NCBI RefSeq assembly: GCF_014190775.1
Contig: NZ_JACHVP010000005.1
Coordinates: 1-64,000 of the forward strand
Direction: 5' to 3'
Length of the DNA: 64,000 bases
Source of the DNA: Leifsonia aquatica
Lineage (GTDB): Bacteria; Actinomycetota; Actinomycetes; Actinomycetales; Microbacteriaceae
In this document: piece by piece, positions 1 through 7,521 of the stretch
How positions within the stretch are numbered: the stretch's first letter is position 1
How the letters are laid out: each line of letters opens with the position of its first letter
Translations under genes and position numbers: made by a program
Notes under the pieces: generated by a model
The model's database searches: none
Told to the model about the DNA's origin: nothing
The model's input: only the letters and a program-made list of their open reading frames with translations

Positions 1-888
1 AATTTCCGGATGGTTTTCGGGGACCGAGTGCTCATAGATGATCTCTCGTTCTCGGTCGCGTACGGGGAAACCTTCGGATTTCTCGGCAGCAACGGCTCCG
101 GCAAGACCACGACGCTGCGCGCACTACTCGGAATGCTGCAGCCCACCGGGGGCCAGTTGCTCATCGATGGCCAGACGTTCCGTCCAGGAGATCGCGCGCG
201 GGTGGGTTACCTCCCGGAGGAGCGCGGTCTGTATCGCAAGGACACCGTTCTCGATGTGATGGCGTACTTCGCCGAGATCAAGGGATTGGGTCGCAAGGAG
301 GCCCGCGCCTGGTCGGAAACCTACCTGGAGCGCGTCGGGCTCGCTGACCGGGCACGGATGCGACTCGAGAAGCTCTCCGGCGGTCAGCAACAGAAGGTCC
401 AGCTGGGCGTAGCCATTATGGGGGACCCGGGCCTGCTGATCCTCGATGAGCCGGCGAAGGGGTTGGACCCGGTCAATCGGCAGCTACTGATGGATCTGAT
501 CGCCGAACGCAAGGCGGCGGGAGCGACCGTGATCCTCGTCACCCACAACATGGACGAAGTCGAGCGGCTGTGTGACCGTGCACTCCTGCTGCGGGACGGG
601 CACGCCGCCGCGTACGGGACGATCCAGGAGATCCAGGACGTCCACGGCGCCCGAACGATCGCGACTCGCCTGCTGGGAGAACTGCCAGTATCGCCGCTCT
701 ACACCGTGGCACGCCGCGTCGGCGATGTCGTCGAGCTGCTTCCGACCGCTGGCGCGACGGATGAGGACATCCTTGCTGCCCTGGTCGCCGGCGATGCACG
801 CCCGGTCTCCTACGAACCGAAACGAGTGTCGATGGATCAGGTGTTCGTCAGCCTCTATGGCGCTGCCAACGAGGAGGTCTACGCATGA
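1..888 (+). CDS. ABC-2 type exporter ATPase, 5' end outside the window
   Basis: This is the ATP-binding subunit of a NatA-like ABC exporter. The visible part has a complete nucleotide-binding domain: Walker A GSNGSGKTTT near residue 27 of the first internal Met, signature LSGGQQQKVQLG, Walker B LLILDEPAKGLDP and an H-loop in VTHNMDE. A C-terminal extension of about 80 residues typical of NatA-type ATPases follows. The first in-frame ATG is at position 10, but it lies inside the usual N-terminal strand (codons N-F-R precede it in frame), so the true start is probably upstream of the window. The stop overlaps the start of the permease gene (ATGA). It sits at the edge of the low-GC peptide island and may provide export or self-immunity for the peptides; that role is inference. 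Confidence 0.9.
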   Translation, partial: NFRMVFGDRVLIDDLSFSVAYGETFGFLGSNGSGKTTTLRALLGMLQPTGGQLLIDGQTFRPGDRARVGYLPEERGLYRKDTVLDVMAYFAEIKGLGRKEARAWSETYLERVGLADRARMRLEKLSGGQQQKVQLGVAIMGDPGLLILDEPAKGLDPVNRQLLMDLIAERKAAGATVILVTHNMDEVERLCDRALLLRDGHAAAYGTIQEIQDVHGARTIATRLLGELPVSPLYTVARRVGDVVELLPTAGATDEDILAALVAGDARPVSYEPKRVSMDQVFVSLYGAANEEVYA

Positions 889-2081
889 GCGCCAATCAGG
901 TCCGTATCGTCACCCGGTTCGAACTCACCAGGACAATCCGCCGGCCACAGTTCTGGATCGCCGCCCTCCTTCTTCCCGCTCTGATGGCGGCAATGATCGC
1001 CGTGATGACCTGGGCGGGCACCTCCACCCCCGAGACGTCGGAGCCCGTCAGCTTCGAATACTCAGACGACTCGGGAATCATCTCCGAGGCCGCAGCGGCG
1101 CGTCTGGGAGGGCGCCCGGCGGGCTCCGACGCGGAACAGCGCACGAAGGACGGGAAGCTCACCGCATACCTCCACTATCCAACCAACCCCAGCACGGAGC
1201 TCGTCGAGATCCACGCGGCTGACCGCGGCCCATTCGGCAACAGTGATTACACGACCCTCGCCCGTGAACTATTCACCCTCAGCATCGACAGCACCCTCGA
1301 CCCGAGCACCGCAGAACTGGTTCGAACGACGCCGGCAACGACGATCCACGCCTACACAGACGGTGCCCCCTCCGGAGGGATCTCCGCAATGATCCTGCCC
1401 GCCTTGCTCGCCGTACTGCTGATCCTGATCGTCTCACTGCTGGGCAACCAGATGCTGAACTCCGCCGTTGAGGAGAAGGAAAACCGGATCAGCGAGATGA
1501 TCCTCGTCTCCCTCCCCGCCCGCGCCCTCATCCAGGGCAAGATCCTCGCCCTCGCCCTGCTGGGTCTGGTACAGATCGGGATCTTCGTCATCACCGGGGT
1601 GCTGCTCTACGCTGCCGCCGCACCGACCGTAGACCTCAGCTTCCTCGGGATCGACACGATCGTCGTGGACCCCGTGCGCGTCGGGCTTGGGCTCGCACTC
1701 CTCATGGGCGGTCTGCTCACCCTTGCCGCTGTCTTGGTCCTGATCGGGGCAGCCATGCCGTCGGCCAAAGATGCCGCGCCGTTCTACAGCGCCGTCGTGA
1801 TCGTCACCATCGCGCCGCTCTACTTCATCACCACCATCCTCATGACACCTGACAGCCCCGTCGTGGCGATCCTGACCTATTTCCCGTTCACTGCACCCAT
1901 GACCGCATTGCTCCTGAACGCGACCGGAGCGCTCAACCCCTGGGCCGGGGCCCTTATCGCGATCGGCTTGTTCGTGATCGGCGCGCTGATCCTGCGACTG
2001 GCGATCGCCGCGTTCCAACTCGGCGTCATCCAGTACGACCAAAGACTCCGCGTCAAAGACCTCATCTCCCGCCCCGCGTAG
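885..2081 (+). CDS. ABC-2 type exporter permease (NatB-like)
   Basis: This 398-aa membrane subunit pairs with the preceding ATPase, whose stop it overlaps by 4 nt. Topology matches the ABC2_membrane_3/NatB family: one transmembrane helix near residues 20-40, an extracytoplasmic domain of about 130 residues, then about five helices between residues 165 and 390. The cytoplasmic motif EEKENRISEMIL after the second helix is characteristic of NatB/YhaP-type permeases. These exporters remove small cations, antibiotics or peptides. Because the next genes are two small peptides and putative maturation proteins, export of or protection from those peptides is a reasonable inference, but the sequence alone does not prove a substrate. 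Confidence 0.88.
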   Translation: MSANQVRIVTRFELTRTIRRPQFWIAALLLPALMAAMIAVMTWAGTSTPETSEPVSFEYSDDSGIISEAAAARLGGRPAGSDAEQRTKDGKLTAYLHYPTNPSTELVEIHAADRGPFGNSDYTTLARELFTLSIDSTLDPSTAELVRTTPATTIHAYTDGAPSGGISAMILPALLAVLLILIVSLLGNQMLNSAVEEKENRISEMILVSLPARALIQGKILALALLGLVQIGIFVITGVLLYAAAAPTVDLSFLGIDTIVVDPVRVGLGLALLMGGLLTLAAVLVLIGAAMPSAKDAAPFYSAVVIVTIAPLYFITTILMTPDSPVVAILTYFPFTAPMTALLLNATGALNPWAGALIAIGLFVIGALILRLAIAAFQLGVIQYDQRLRVKDLISRPA

Positions 2082-2237
2082 ACCACAGCGAAAGGAATTC
2101 GGTGTCCGCCACAACCTCAGATGGCAGCCCCCGTGGTCCGCCTCGGCCATGGCTAGCCCTTCATCCACGAATCACAACGAAGTCATACGAACCGGTGCCG
2201 TCCGCCTGATCGGCACCGGAATGAAAGGAGCTACAAG
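2082..2237 (+). other. Intergenic leader before the peptide genes
   Basis: This gap has lower GC than most of the window. It contains a well-spaced ribosome binding site (AAAGGAA, about 2091-2097) followed by a GTG at 2102 opening a 35-codon frame that ends at TGA 2207-2209. The predicted peptide is Pro- and Arg-rich and unlike the two peptides downstream. It could be a leader ORF or chance. A second strong site, GAAAGGAG at 2223-2230, serves the peptide gene at 2238. No clear terminator follows the permease stop, so read-through from the ABC genes is possible. Confidence 0.35.
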
Positions 2238-2405
2238 ATGAGCAACGTACTCGGATACGTCAACGCCAACGCGAAAAGCACCGCGGGAGGGTCTCGAGTT
2301 CAGGTCATGCCCAGCGAAAGCGCCCCCGTTCTCGCATGTCCGGTTGTGGCGTTTGCCGCGATCGGCTTCGGCATGTACACGGTCTTCAACAAGTGCTTCG
2401 GCTAG
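2238..2405 (+). CDS. Small peptide A, putative modified-peptide or toxin precursor (55 aa)
   Basis: This 55-codon gene has a good ribosome binding site (GAAAGGAG, 7 nt before ATG). The product has a polar N-terminal half of about 28 residues (a possible leader, with AGGS at 16-19) and a hydrophobic C-terminal half. That half begins APVLACPVVAFAA and ends VFNKCFG. The two cysteines, at residues 34 and 53, bracket an 18-residue apolar stretch, which would suit a disulfide or thioether cross-link. Peptide B, 12 nt downstream, shares the VLAxPxxAxA motif. The pattern of leader, apolar core, neighbouring ABC exporter and HTTM protein resembles peptide toxin systems such as SdpABC. No homologue is recognised, so function is inferred from context only. 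Confidence 0.6.
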   Translation: MSNVLGYVNANAKSTAGGSRVQVMPSESAPVLACPVVAFAAIGFGMYTVFNKCFG

Positions 2406-2417
2406 GACACGACTGAC

Positions 2418-2600
2418 ATGCTGCTACAAGCAATCGAAGACCAGACGTCGCGCGCGGGTGTCTCCCTGGAGCGAATGACGATCACGCGGAAGCCTGACGC
2501 GGCGGTCCTGGCTACCCCGACTCTTGCCATGGCCTTTGGCGCCCTCCAAGGAGGATGGTTCGTGGGCGAGATGGTCAAGAACGTCATTCGCGGTGGCTGA
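2418..2600 (+). CDS. Small peptide B, putative precursor paralogous to peptide A (60 aa)
   Basis: This 60-aa ORF starts 12 nt after peptide A; only a weak AGGA lies about 10 nt before its ATG. It has a charged N-terminal part (residues 1-27) and an apolar, Gly-rich C-terminal part, from AAVLATPTLAMAFG to the terminal Arg-Gly-Gly. The start of the apolar part aligns with peptide A: AAVLATPTLAMA against APVLACPVVAFA. It lacks cysteines, so any pairing with A would be as a two-peptide system or as a differently processed paralogue. Hydrophobic, Gly-rich segments of this kind are typical of membrane-active bacteriocins. Whether it is secreted or modified cannot be told from sequence. Confidence 0.55.
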   Translation: MLLQAIEDQTSRAGVSLERMTITRKPDAAVLATPTLAMAFGALQGGWFVGEMVKNVIRGG

Positions 2601-2618
2601 ACACTGAGCATCGGAGTC

Positions 2619-4472
2619 GTGTTGTATTTCCGTAATTCTGCCGACATGAGCTCCGGTGTACGTCGCCGGCGAGCCCTCACCACTGGTGAGCGGTTCGCCG
2701 GCTTCAGCTGTGCCGTGAGTAGCCTGGAGGCGTTAGCCGACCATCGAGAACTCAACGATGATGGTGTCCGACGCGCGTCAAAGATCAACCGCCAGGACCC
2801 CGGCAAGACCGTGATCGGGCGCGCGATCTTCCGGGCGCTCGATCGCAAGTGGGCATTAGTCGCCCTGCACTCCAGCCGAGTCCTGGCCGGAACTCTCCTA
2901 ACCGTCTCCCCCACCCCAAAATCTCGCGCAGCCCACATCATCCGAGGCATAGCGGGCGCGCAGTTAGCGGTCTCCGAGGGCCTTCTGGCCTTCTACAACC
3001 GCTACGGCTCCGATGGGGCGGATCAAGCGACAACGCAGATCCTTGCTCCTGCCGCGATAGCGCGTCTCTCGACCAACCCACGCGTTCAAGATGCCGCGTT
3101 ATGGTACACGGCGTTGCAGGGAACCCTCTCCTACGCAGTCGCCGGCGTGGCCAAGCTCTTCGGGAAGGAGTGGCGCGAAGGAACCGCCATCACGGGCGTC
3201 CTCCGCACGCAGGGATACGGCCATGAACGACTCTGGAAATTCTTCGACCGACACCCGAAACTCGCAAAATCCGCGACATGGGGCACCGTTGCCTGGGAGG
3301 TGAGCTATCCGCTCGCGCTCCTTCCGGCGCCCGCGATCACGCGTCTTTACTCCGCCTCAGCAATCGCCTTCCACCTGGTGAACGGCTACGCGATGGGACT
3401 GGGCCGGTTCGCATGGGCATTCGCCGGTGTGCACCCGGCCATCAACTACGTTGCTCACCCTGGCCTCCAGGTCCACAGGCCGGCGGGAGACGTCCCGCGC
3501 GCTGCGGTCGCAACGAGCGCAGTAGCGATCGGTGGGCTAGCGGTGGCAAACGTCGCTCGATCACTTTCGCTACGTGAGCTTCCTCTCGGCTGGGAACAGA
3601 TCACCGCTTCTTCGGGCAACACCCTCGCCTACCAGGGCCGCTCCGGCGTCGGTGACACGCTCGTCGTCTTCGAAGGAGGATTGGCCGCGTCGATCGAGAT
3701 GTACCAGTGGTACGCCGACTCGCTCACGCAGAAGACGGACTTCAGCGTCGTCGCGTATGAGCGCGCTGGCTACGGCGCAAGCACACTCTCTCCACAACGT
3801 GAAGCCGAGTGGACCTTAGACGCCGCGGTCGACGACCTCAAATCGCTCATCGACCATCTGCGACTACCAGACCAGCGCCTGGTCATCGCCGCCCACTCGA
3901 TGGGCGGGGAAATCGCACGCCTCCTCGTAAACCGGTATCCCGGCTTCGTCGATGCGTTGGTCTTCATTGACAGCACGAACATTAACCAGTTCACCGACGG
4001 CTCACTGTCCATGAAGGAGCAACGAAAGCTCCTTGACGCGTTCGCCACACAGCGAAGGATCACGTCGTTCGGGATCGGCCCGCTCAATCCGGGCACTCCC
4101 CCCACCCGCTACCTCCCCGCTCACTCAAGGAAAAGAGCGGTAGCTCAGGAGCGCAACCACCGCATGTGGCGGGCCGCACAGCGGGAGTACGCGGCGCTGC
4201 TCCGATCGCTGCCCGACCAGCCGATCCCACTCTTCACGACCCCGATCCCCTGCCTCGTCGTCGCGTCCAAGGCGACGGTCGAACTCGACGATCAACGAAA
4301 GCACCAGGAGGAGCTCGTCGAGGCCACGCGCGATCCCTCTCACGCGGACCTGGATCTCGTCGTCGTCGACGGCAAGCACGACTCGATGATCGCCATGCCG
4401 CACCTCGCAGCTGACCTGGCCAACATCACCATCGACTTCTTGAAGGGCAGGCCGGTACATGGTGCGGCATAA
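2619..4472 (+). CDS. HTTM-like membrane protein fused to alpha/beta hydrolase
   Basis: This 617-aa two-part protein has an N-terminal region (about 90-310) with several hydrophobic helices. It includes the pattern YAVAGVAKLFGKEWREGTAI, characteristic of the HTTM domain shared by gamma-carboxylase-like and SdpB-like proteins. The C-terminal part (about 330-610) is an alpha/beta hydrolase: nucleophile elbow AHSMGGE, an acidic residue in FIDST and a late His in DGKHDSM. Possible starts are GTG 2619, TTG 2622 (GGAG spaced 5 nt) and ATG 2646; the longest is given. Following two peptide genes, it is a candidate membrane-bound maturation or processing enzyme. It overlaps the next gene by 14 nt. The fusion of these two domains is unusual, and the reaction is unknown. 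Confidence 0.75.
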   Translation: MLYFRNSADMSSGVRRRRALTTGERFAGFSCAVSSLEALADHRELNDDGVRRASKINRQDPGKTVIGRAIFRALDRKWALVALHSSRVLAGTLLTVSPTPKSRAAHIIRGIAGAQLAVSEGLLAFYNRYGSDGADQATTQILAPAAIARLSTNPRVQDAALWYTALQGTLSYAVAGVAKLFGKEWREGTAITGVLRTQGYGHERLWKFFDRHPKLAKSATWGTVAWEVSYPLALLPAPAITRLYSASAIAFHLVNGYAMGLGRFAWAFAGVHPAINYVAHPGLQVHRPAGDVPRAAVATSAVAIGGLAVANVARSLSLRELPLGWEQITASSGNTLAYQGRSGVGDTLVVFEGGLAASIEMYQWYADSLTQKTDFSVVAYERAGYGASTLSPQREAEWTLDAAVDDLKSLIDHLRLPDQRLVIAAHSMGGEIARLLVNRYPGFVDALVFIDSTNINQFTDGSLSMKEQRKLLDAFATQRRITSFGIGPLNPGTPPTRYLPAHSRKRAVAQERNHRMWRAAQREYAALLRSLPDQPIPLFTTPIPCLVVASKATVELDDQRKHQEELVEATRDPSHADLDLVVVDGKHDSMIAMPHLAADLANITIDFLKGRPVHGAA

Positions 4473-5067
4473 GGGCATCACGCTAGCGACCGTCGTCGGG
4501 GTTGCCGCATCCATGCTGACCATCACCGTGCTCCAGCAAATGCCCGGAGGGGCATACGCGCGGATCCGGGCAAAAGACTCCGCAGCCTTGATACCCATGT
4601 GGAGCTTCTTCGCACCACGACCGGCCATACACGACTACGAACCGCTTCATCGATTCATCCGCTGCGACGGTCAACCTACACCCTGGATGCACACGATCGA
4701 GCCACAGAAGCGCGGCCTCCTCGACAACATCTGGGCTCCTCAGCGCAGACTCAGGAAGTCCATCTTCGACATGACCAGCGACCTCCTCCCGCTCATCCAG
4801 GAGCGGGACGTCGATGCGATCGAAACAGTGCCCGCCTACACCGGTCTACGCGACTATGTCCTACGGTTGGCCCGCGAACGAGAGGACCCCGAAATCGCTG
4901 CCGTCCAGTTCCTCGTGACCCTCCACGGCGGCTACGACGAGTCGGTCGATCCCGAGATTCTGTTCATCTCGAAGGCTCATCAGCTGGATAAGACATCGCC
5001 AACGCCTCCTCCCACTGCCGGCGAGTCTCCGGCGAGCGAAAGGGGGCGCGATGGGCTACTTCTCTGA
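4459..5067 (+). CDS. Membrane-anchored FFAP-motif protein of unknown function
   Basis: This 202-aa protein overlaps the HTTM-hydrolase gene by 14 nt and is therefore probably translationally coupled to it. An N-terminal hydrophobic segment (about 8-28) would anchor it. It is followed by the motif IPMWSFFAPRPAIHDYEPLH. A W-x-FF-[AT] motif just outside a single helix recalls SdpA-type partner proteins of HTTM proteins; the resemblance is from memory and not computed. The rest is soluble and helical, with a low-complexity Pro/Ser/Glu tail. The likely role is as a partner of the HTTM protein in peptide maturation or in immunity. No catalytic motif is visible. Confidence 0.6.
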   Translation: MVRHKGITLATVVGVAASMLTITVLQQMPGGAYARIRAKDSAALIPMWSFFAPRPAIHDYEPLHRFIRCDGQPTPWMHTIEPQKRGLLDNIWAPQRRLRKSIFDMTSDLLPLIQERDVDAIETVPAYTGLRDYVLRLAREREDPEIAAVQFLVTLHGGYDESVDPEILFISKAHQLDKTSPTPPPTAGESPASERGRDGLLL

Positions 5068-5332
5068 CCTCATTCGACGCGACGAATGGGCTCGAACCCC
5101 AGCAAGTATCAAGTACCCCTTCGCTGCCTTCATCGCCGCCAGTCTGCTCACCATAACCGCTTCGATCCTGATCGGATGGCCGGGCCCGCTATGGCGCGAG
5201 GGACTCGCCGCGCTGGTCGGATACACGGCAGGCGCGATCGTTCGAGCATGCCAGAAACATCGAGCCAAACGCTCACCATCAGCCTCGGGCAAGTACGCAG
5301 GAGCGACGTGCCGCGGGCCGCGCGGACGGTAA
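5051..5332 (+). CDS. Tiny two-helix membrane protein, unknown
   Basis: This 93-aa ORF overlaps the preceding gene by 17 nt and has an RBS (AAAGGGGG) upstream of ATG 5051. Two apolar stretches, about residues 23-43 and 50-66, are separated by a short WPGPLWREG turn and followed by a basic tail. This is the layout of a small hairpin membrane protein. In peptide-toxin loci such proteins often give immunity, which is only inference here. An unrelated possibility is a chance ORF, but the coupling, RBS and hydrophobic pattern favour a real gene. Confidence 0.5.
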   Translation: MGYFSDLIRRDEWARTPASIKYPFAAFIAASLLTITASILIGWPGPLWREGLAALVGYTAGAIVRACQKHRAKRSPSASGKYAGATCRGPRGR

Positions 5333-5377
5333 CCCCCGAATTCAACTCAATTCCTTCTATCTTCAAATTGGAGACTC

Positions 5378-6181
5378 ATGACCGCAAGCACCACGCCCTC
5401 GTACCTCCACTACGGCGCCGACTTCGCCGACATCTACGACACGATCTTCCCCCGGACGACGATCGGTCCAGGCGAACTCGCCTGGCTCTCTGGACACGTC
5501 GGCGGCGGGAAACGCGTGCTCGAGCTGGGCGTGGGTACCGGCCGCGTCGCCCTGCCCTTGGCGGAACGACTTGCAGAAGGCGGCCAACCCGTCGAGTATC
5601 ACGGCATCGACATCAGCACCGAGATGCTCGCCCAACTCGAGGACGCCGACACCGCCGGCCGCGTCACTGGCACGCGCGGTGACATCGTCTACGACCACTA
5701 CGGCGTCGACTACGACATCATCCTGTGCGTGTGCGCCACCATCTCGATGATCACGAAACCGGACGATCAAGCTCGCGTCTTCGTCAACGCCGCGAAGGCG
5801 CTGAGGCCCGGCGGAACGCTCATTGTGGAAACCCACAACGCTGAATTCGTGCAATCGATACACGGTCCCCGCACGGACATCACCTACGCGGTGCCCTACC
5901 CCGACGGCAAACGAGCCCTCGTCAGCTTCTCCACCCTGGACCACGAAGCCTGGACCATCGACCACTGCTGGATCGACAACGGCACGACCCGATTTGTCAG
6001 CGAAACCAGCCGAGTCACCACCCTCCGAGAACTCGACACCTACGCCACCAACGCCGGCCTCACCCCAGGGGCCCGCACGTCCGGCCTCAACGGCGCGCCC
6101 ATTAGCCGGACTAGCGGCACAATCACGGTGGAGTACAGCAAACCCTCTGAGAACGCACAGCAGTCTCAAGCCGCCTCTTAG
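5378..6181 (+). CDS. Class I SAM-dependent methyltransferase
   Basis: This 267-aa Rossmann methyltransferase of the Methyltransf_25 type has motif I VLELGVGTGRVALPLA near residues 48-63. Acidic loop GIDISTEML follows near 87, then post-motif IILCVCATISMI and the LRPGGTLIVETH strand. TTGGAGA lies 6 nt upstream of the ATG. It is the last gene of the low-GC island, 45 nt behind the small membrane protein. It could methylate the peptide product or a small molecule, or be a passenger. Short-chain methyltransferases of this family act on many substrates, so no specific reaction is assigned. Confidence 0.8.
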   Translation: MTASTTPSYLHYGADFADIYDTIFPRTTIGPGELAWLSGHVGGGKRVLELGVGTGRVALPLAERLAEGGQPVEYHGIDISTEMLAQLEDADTAGRVTGTRGDIVYDHYGVDYDIILCVCATISMITKPDDQARVFVNAAKALRPGGTLIVETHNAEFVQSIHGPRTDITYAVPYPDGKRALVSFSTLDHEAWTIDHCWIDNGTTRFVSETSRVTTLRELDTYATNAGLTPGARTSGLNGAPISRTSGTITVEYSKPSENAQQSQAAS

Positions 6182-6509
6182 CGGTGGCCCCATAGGCGCC
6201 GGGGGACCGATCTTCGCCCCCTCGGACCGGATGCTCCCACAGTCGTCGCGGTCAGCGCCGCGCTGGGAGTCGCGACCATCGTCTGCGGCCGCGGATTCGC
6301 ACGGCTTGTAACCGGGGTCCAGTTGGCGTATCCCAGGCCCACTCACGTTCGTCGCACTCTCGAGCCGAGAGTTGTCTCACTCCGTGCGCGGGCGCCAAGC
6401 GTAGCGAGGACGAACGTAGGAGGCCACGCCTTGCTTCCACCTCCCATCCATGCCACCATTGAGACACATTGATACCGGTACCAATAAGTGGGTCGGTGGA
6501 GGGAGACAG
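6182..6509 (+). other. Island end and fructosamine-locus upstream region
   Basis: This gap of about 330 nt separates the low-GC island from the typical high-GC genes. One frame (+) from about 6200 to 6470 stays open and reads a membrane-like stretch, TVVAVSAALGVATIV, around 6237-6281. It has no start codon with RBS and may be the remnant of a gene interrupted when the island arrived; confidence is low. The last 45 nt hold the LacI-type operator (6469-6485) and the RBS GGAGGGAG (6498-6505) of the SIS gene. Confidence 0.4.
6469..6485. promoter_or_regulatory. LacI-family operator upstream of the SIS deglycase gene
   Basis: TTGATACCGGTACCAAT is an imperfect palindrome (TTGrTACCGGTAyCAA) with the central CCGG typical of LacI-family sites. 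The identical 17 bp recur at 9614-9630 before the ABC importer. The regulator is most likely the LacI-type gene at 8481. The site ends 24 nt before the chosen start codon at 6510, so the longer frame from ATG 6450 would place the operator inside the coding sequence and is rejected. Confidence 0.8.
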
Positions 6510-7511
6510 ATGCTGGGCTTCAATGAAGAGGAATTCCTGGAGCAGGTCAGGAGCACCGTGGCGCTCCGGCCGCAGATCGAGGAGCTGGTCGCGCGCATCC
6601 AGGCCGGCCACTGGAAGAACATCTATTTCATCGGCGCCGGCGGCACCTACGCCGCGGCCCTGCCGTACGAGCGCTTCTTCCAGACGCGCTCCGCGTTCCC
6701 GGTGCGCACGGTCATCGGCAAGGAGTTCGTCCTCGCGCCGGACCCGCAGTTCGGACCGGACTCGGTGGCGATCTTCGCCTCCGTCTCGGGCACGACCGAG
6801 GACATCCTCGACTGCGTCGAGTTCGCCCGCGAGAAGGGCGCCCTGACCATCGGCTTCACCGGCTATCCGGAGAGCCCGATCGCCACCGCCGTCGACGAGG
6901 TGCTGCTCTCGGCTCCGAAGGCGTGGCCCTTCGACGTGCAGTTCCTGCTGTTCGGCGCCGCGTTCCTCGCCGCCCGCGGTGAGTTCGAGGGCTACGACCG
7001 CCTGGTGCAGGACCTCGACTACATCCCGGAGGCGCTGGTCGCGGTCACCAAGCAGGCCGACGCCGTCGGCCAGGCGTTCGCGCAGAAGCACGCGGAGACC
7101 GACTACCACTTCCTCGTCGGCTCGGGGAACCTGTGGGGGTTCACCTACCTCTACTCGATGTGCATCCTCGAGGAGATGCAGTGGCTGCGCACCACCCGCG
7201 TGCACGCCGCCGAGTTCTTCCACGGCTCGCTGGAGCTGATCGAGAAGGACACCAGCATGCTGCTCTTCGTGGGCGAGGACGAGACCCGGCCGCTGATGGA
7301 CCGCGTCCACTCGTTCGCGACGACCTACAGCGACGACGTGACGGTTATCGACACCAAGGACTACGCGCTGCCGGGAGTGAGCGACGAGTTCCGCGGACTG
7401 CTCTCGCCGATGGTCGCGGACGCCGTCGTCGACCGCTTCAGCAAGCACCTCGCCCAGGCGCGCGACCACTCGCTCGACCTGCGCCGTTACTACCGCGTCG
7501 TCGAGTACTGA
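6510..7511 (+). CDS. frlB: SIS-domain sugar isomerase/deglycase, FrlB-like
   Basis: This 333-aa protein has two sugar-isomerase (SIS) folds, residues about 20-160 and 180-320. FIGAGGTYAAALPYERF is the first phosphosugar-binding loop and VSGTTEDILDCV the Ser/Thr-rich loop; VGSGNLWGFTYLYSM opens the second. It is followed by a FrlD-like kinase and a sugar importer, the gene set of fructoselysine/fructosamine operons. There FrlB cleaves fructosamine 6-phosphates to glucose 6-phosphate plus amine. Start ATG 6510 is chosen for its RBS (GGAGGGAG) and the operator just upstream. The exact amino-acid conjugate is unknown. Confidence 0.82.
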   Translation: MLGFNEEEFLEQVRSTVALRPQIEELVARIQAGHWKNIYFIGAGGTYAAALPYERFFQTRSAFPVRTVIGKEFVLAPDPQFGPDSVAIFASVSGTTEDILDCVEFAREKGALTIGFTGYPESPIATAVDEVLLSAPKAWPFDVQFLLFGAAFLAARGEFEGYDRLVQDLDYIPEALVAVTKQADAVGQAFAQKHAETDYHFLVGSGNLWGFTYLYSMCILEEMQWLRTTRVHAAEFFHGSLELIEKDTSMLLFVGEDETRPLMDRVHSFATTYSDDVTVIDTKDYALPGVSDEFRGLLSPMVADAVVDRFSKHLAQARDHSLDLRRYYRVVEY

Positions 7512-7521
7512 GCGGGATGCG

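Noticed and set aside
1434-2168. Minus-strand frame opposite the ABC permease
   Set aside because: Asp/Glu/Arg/Gly-rich antisense composition, no RBS, and the plus-strand permease has clear helices and motifs.
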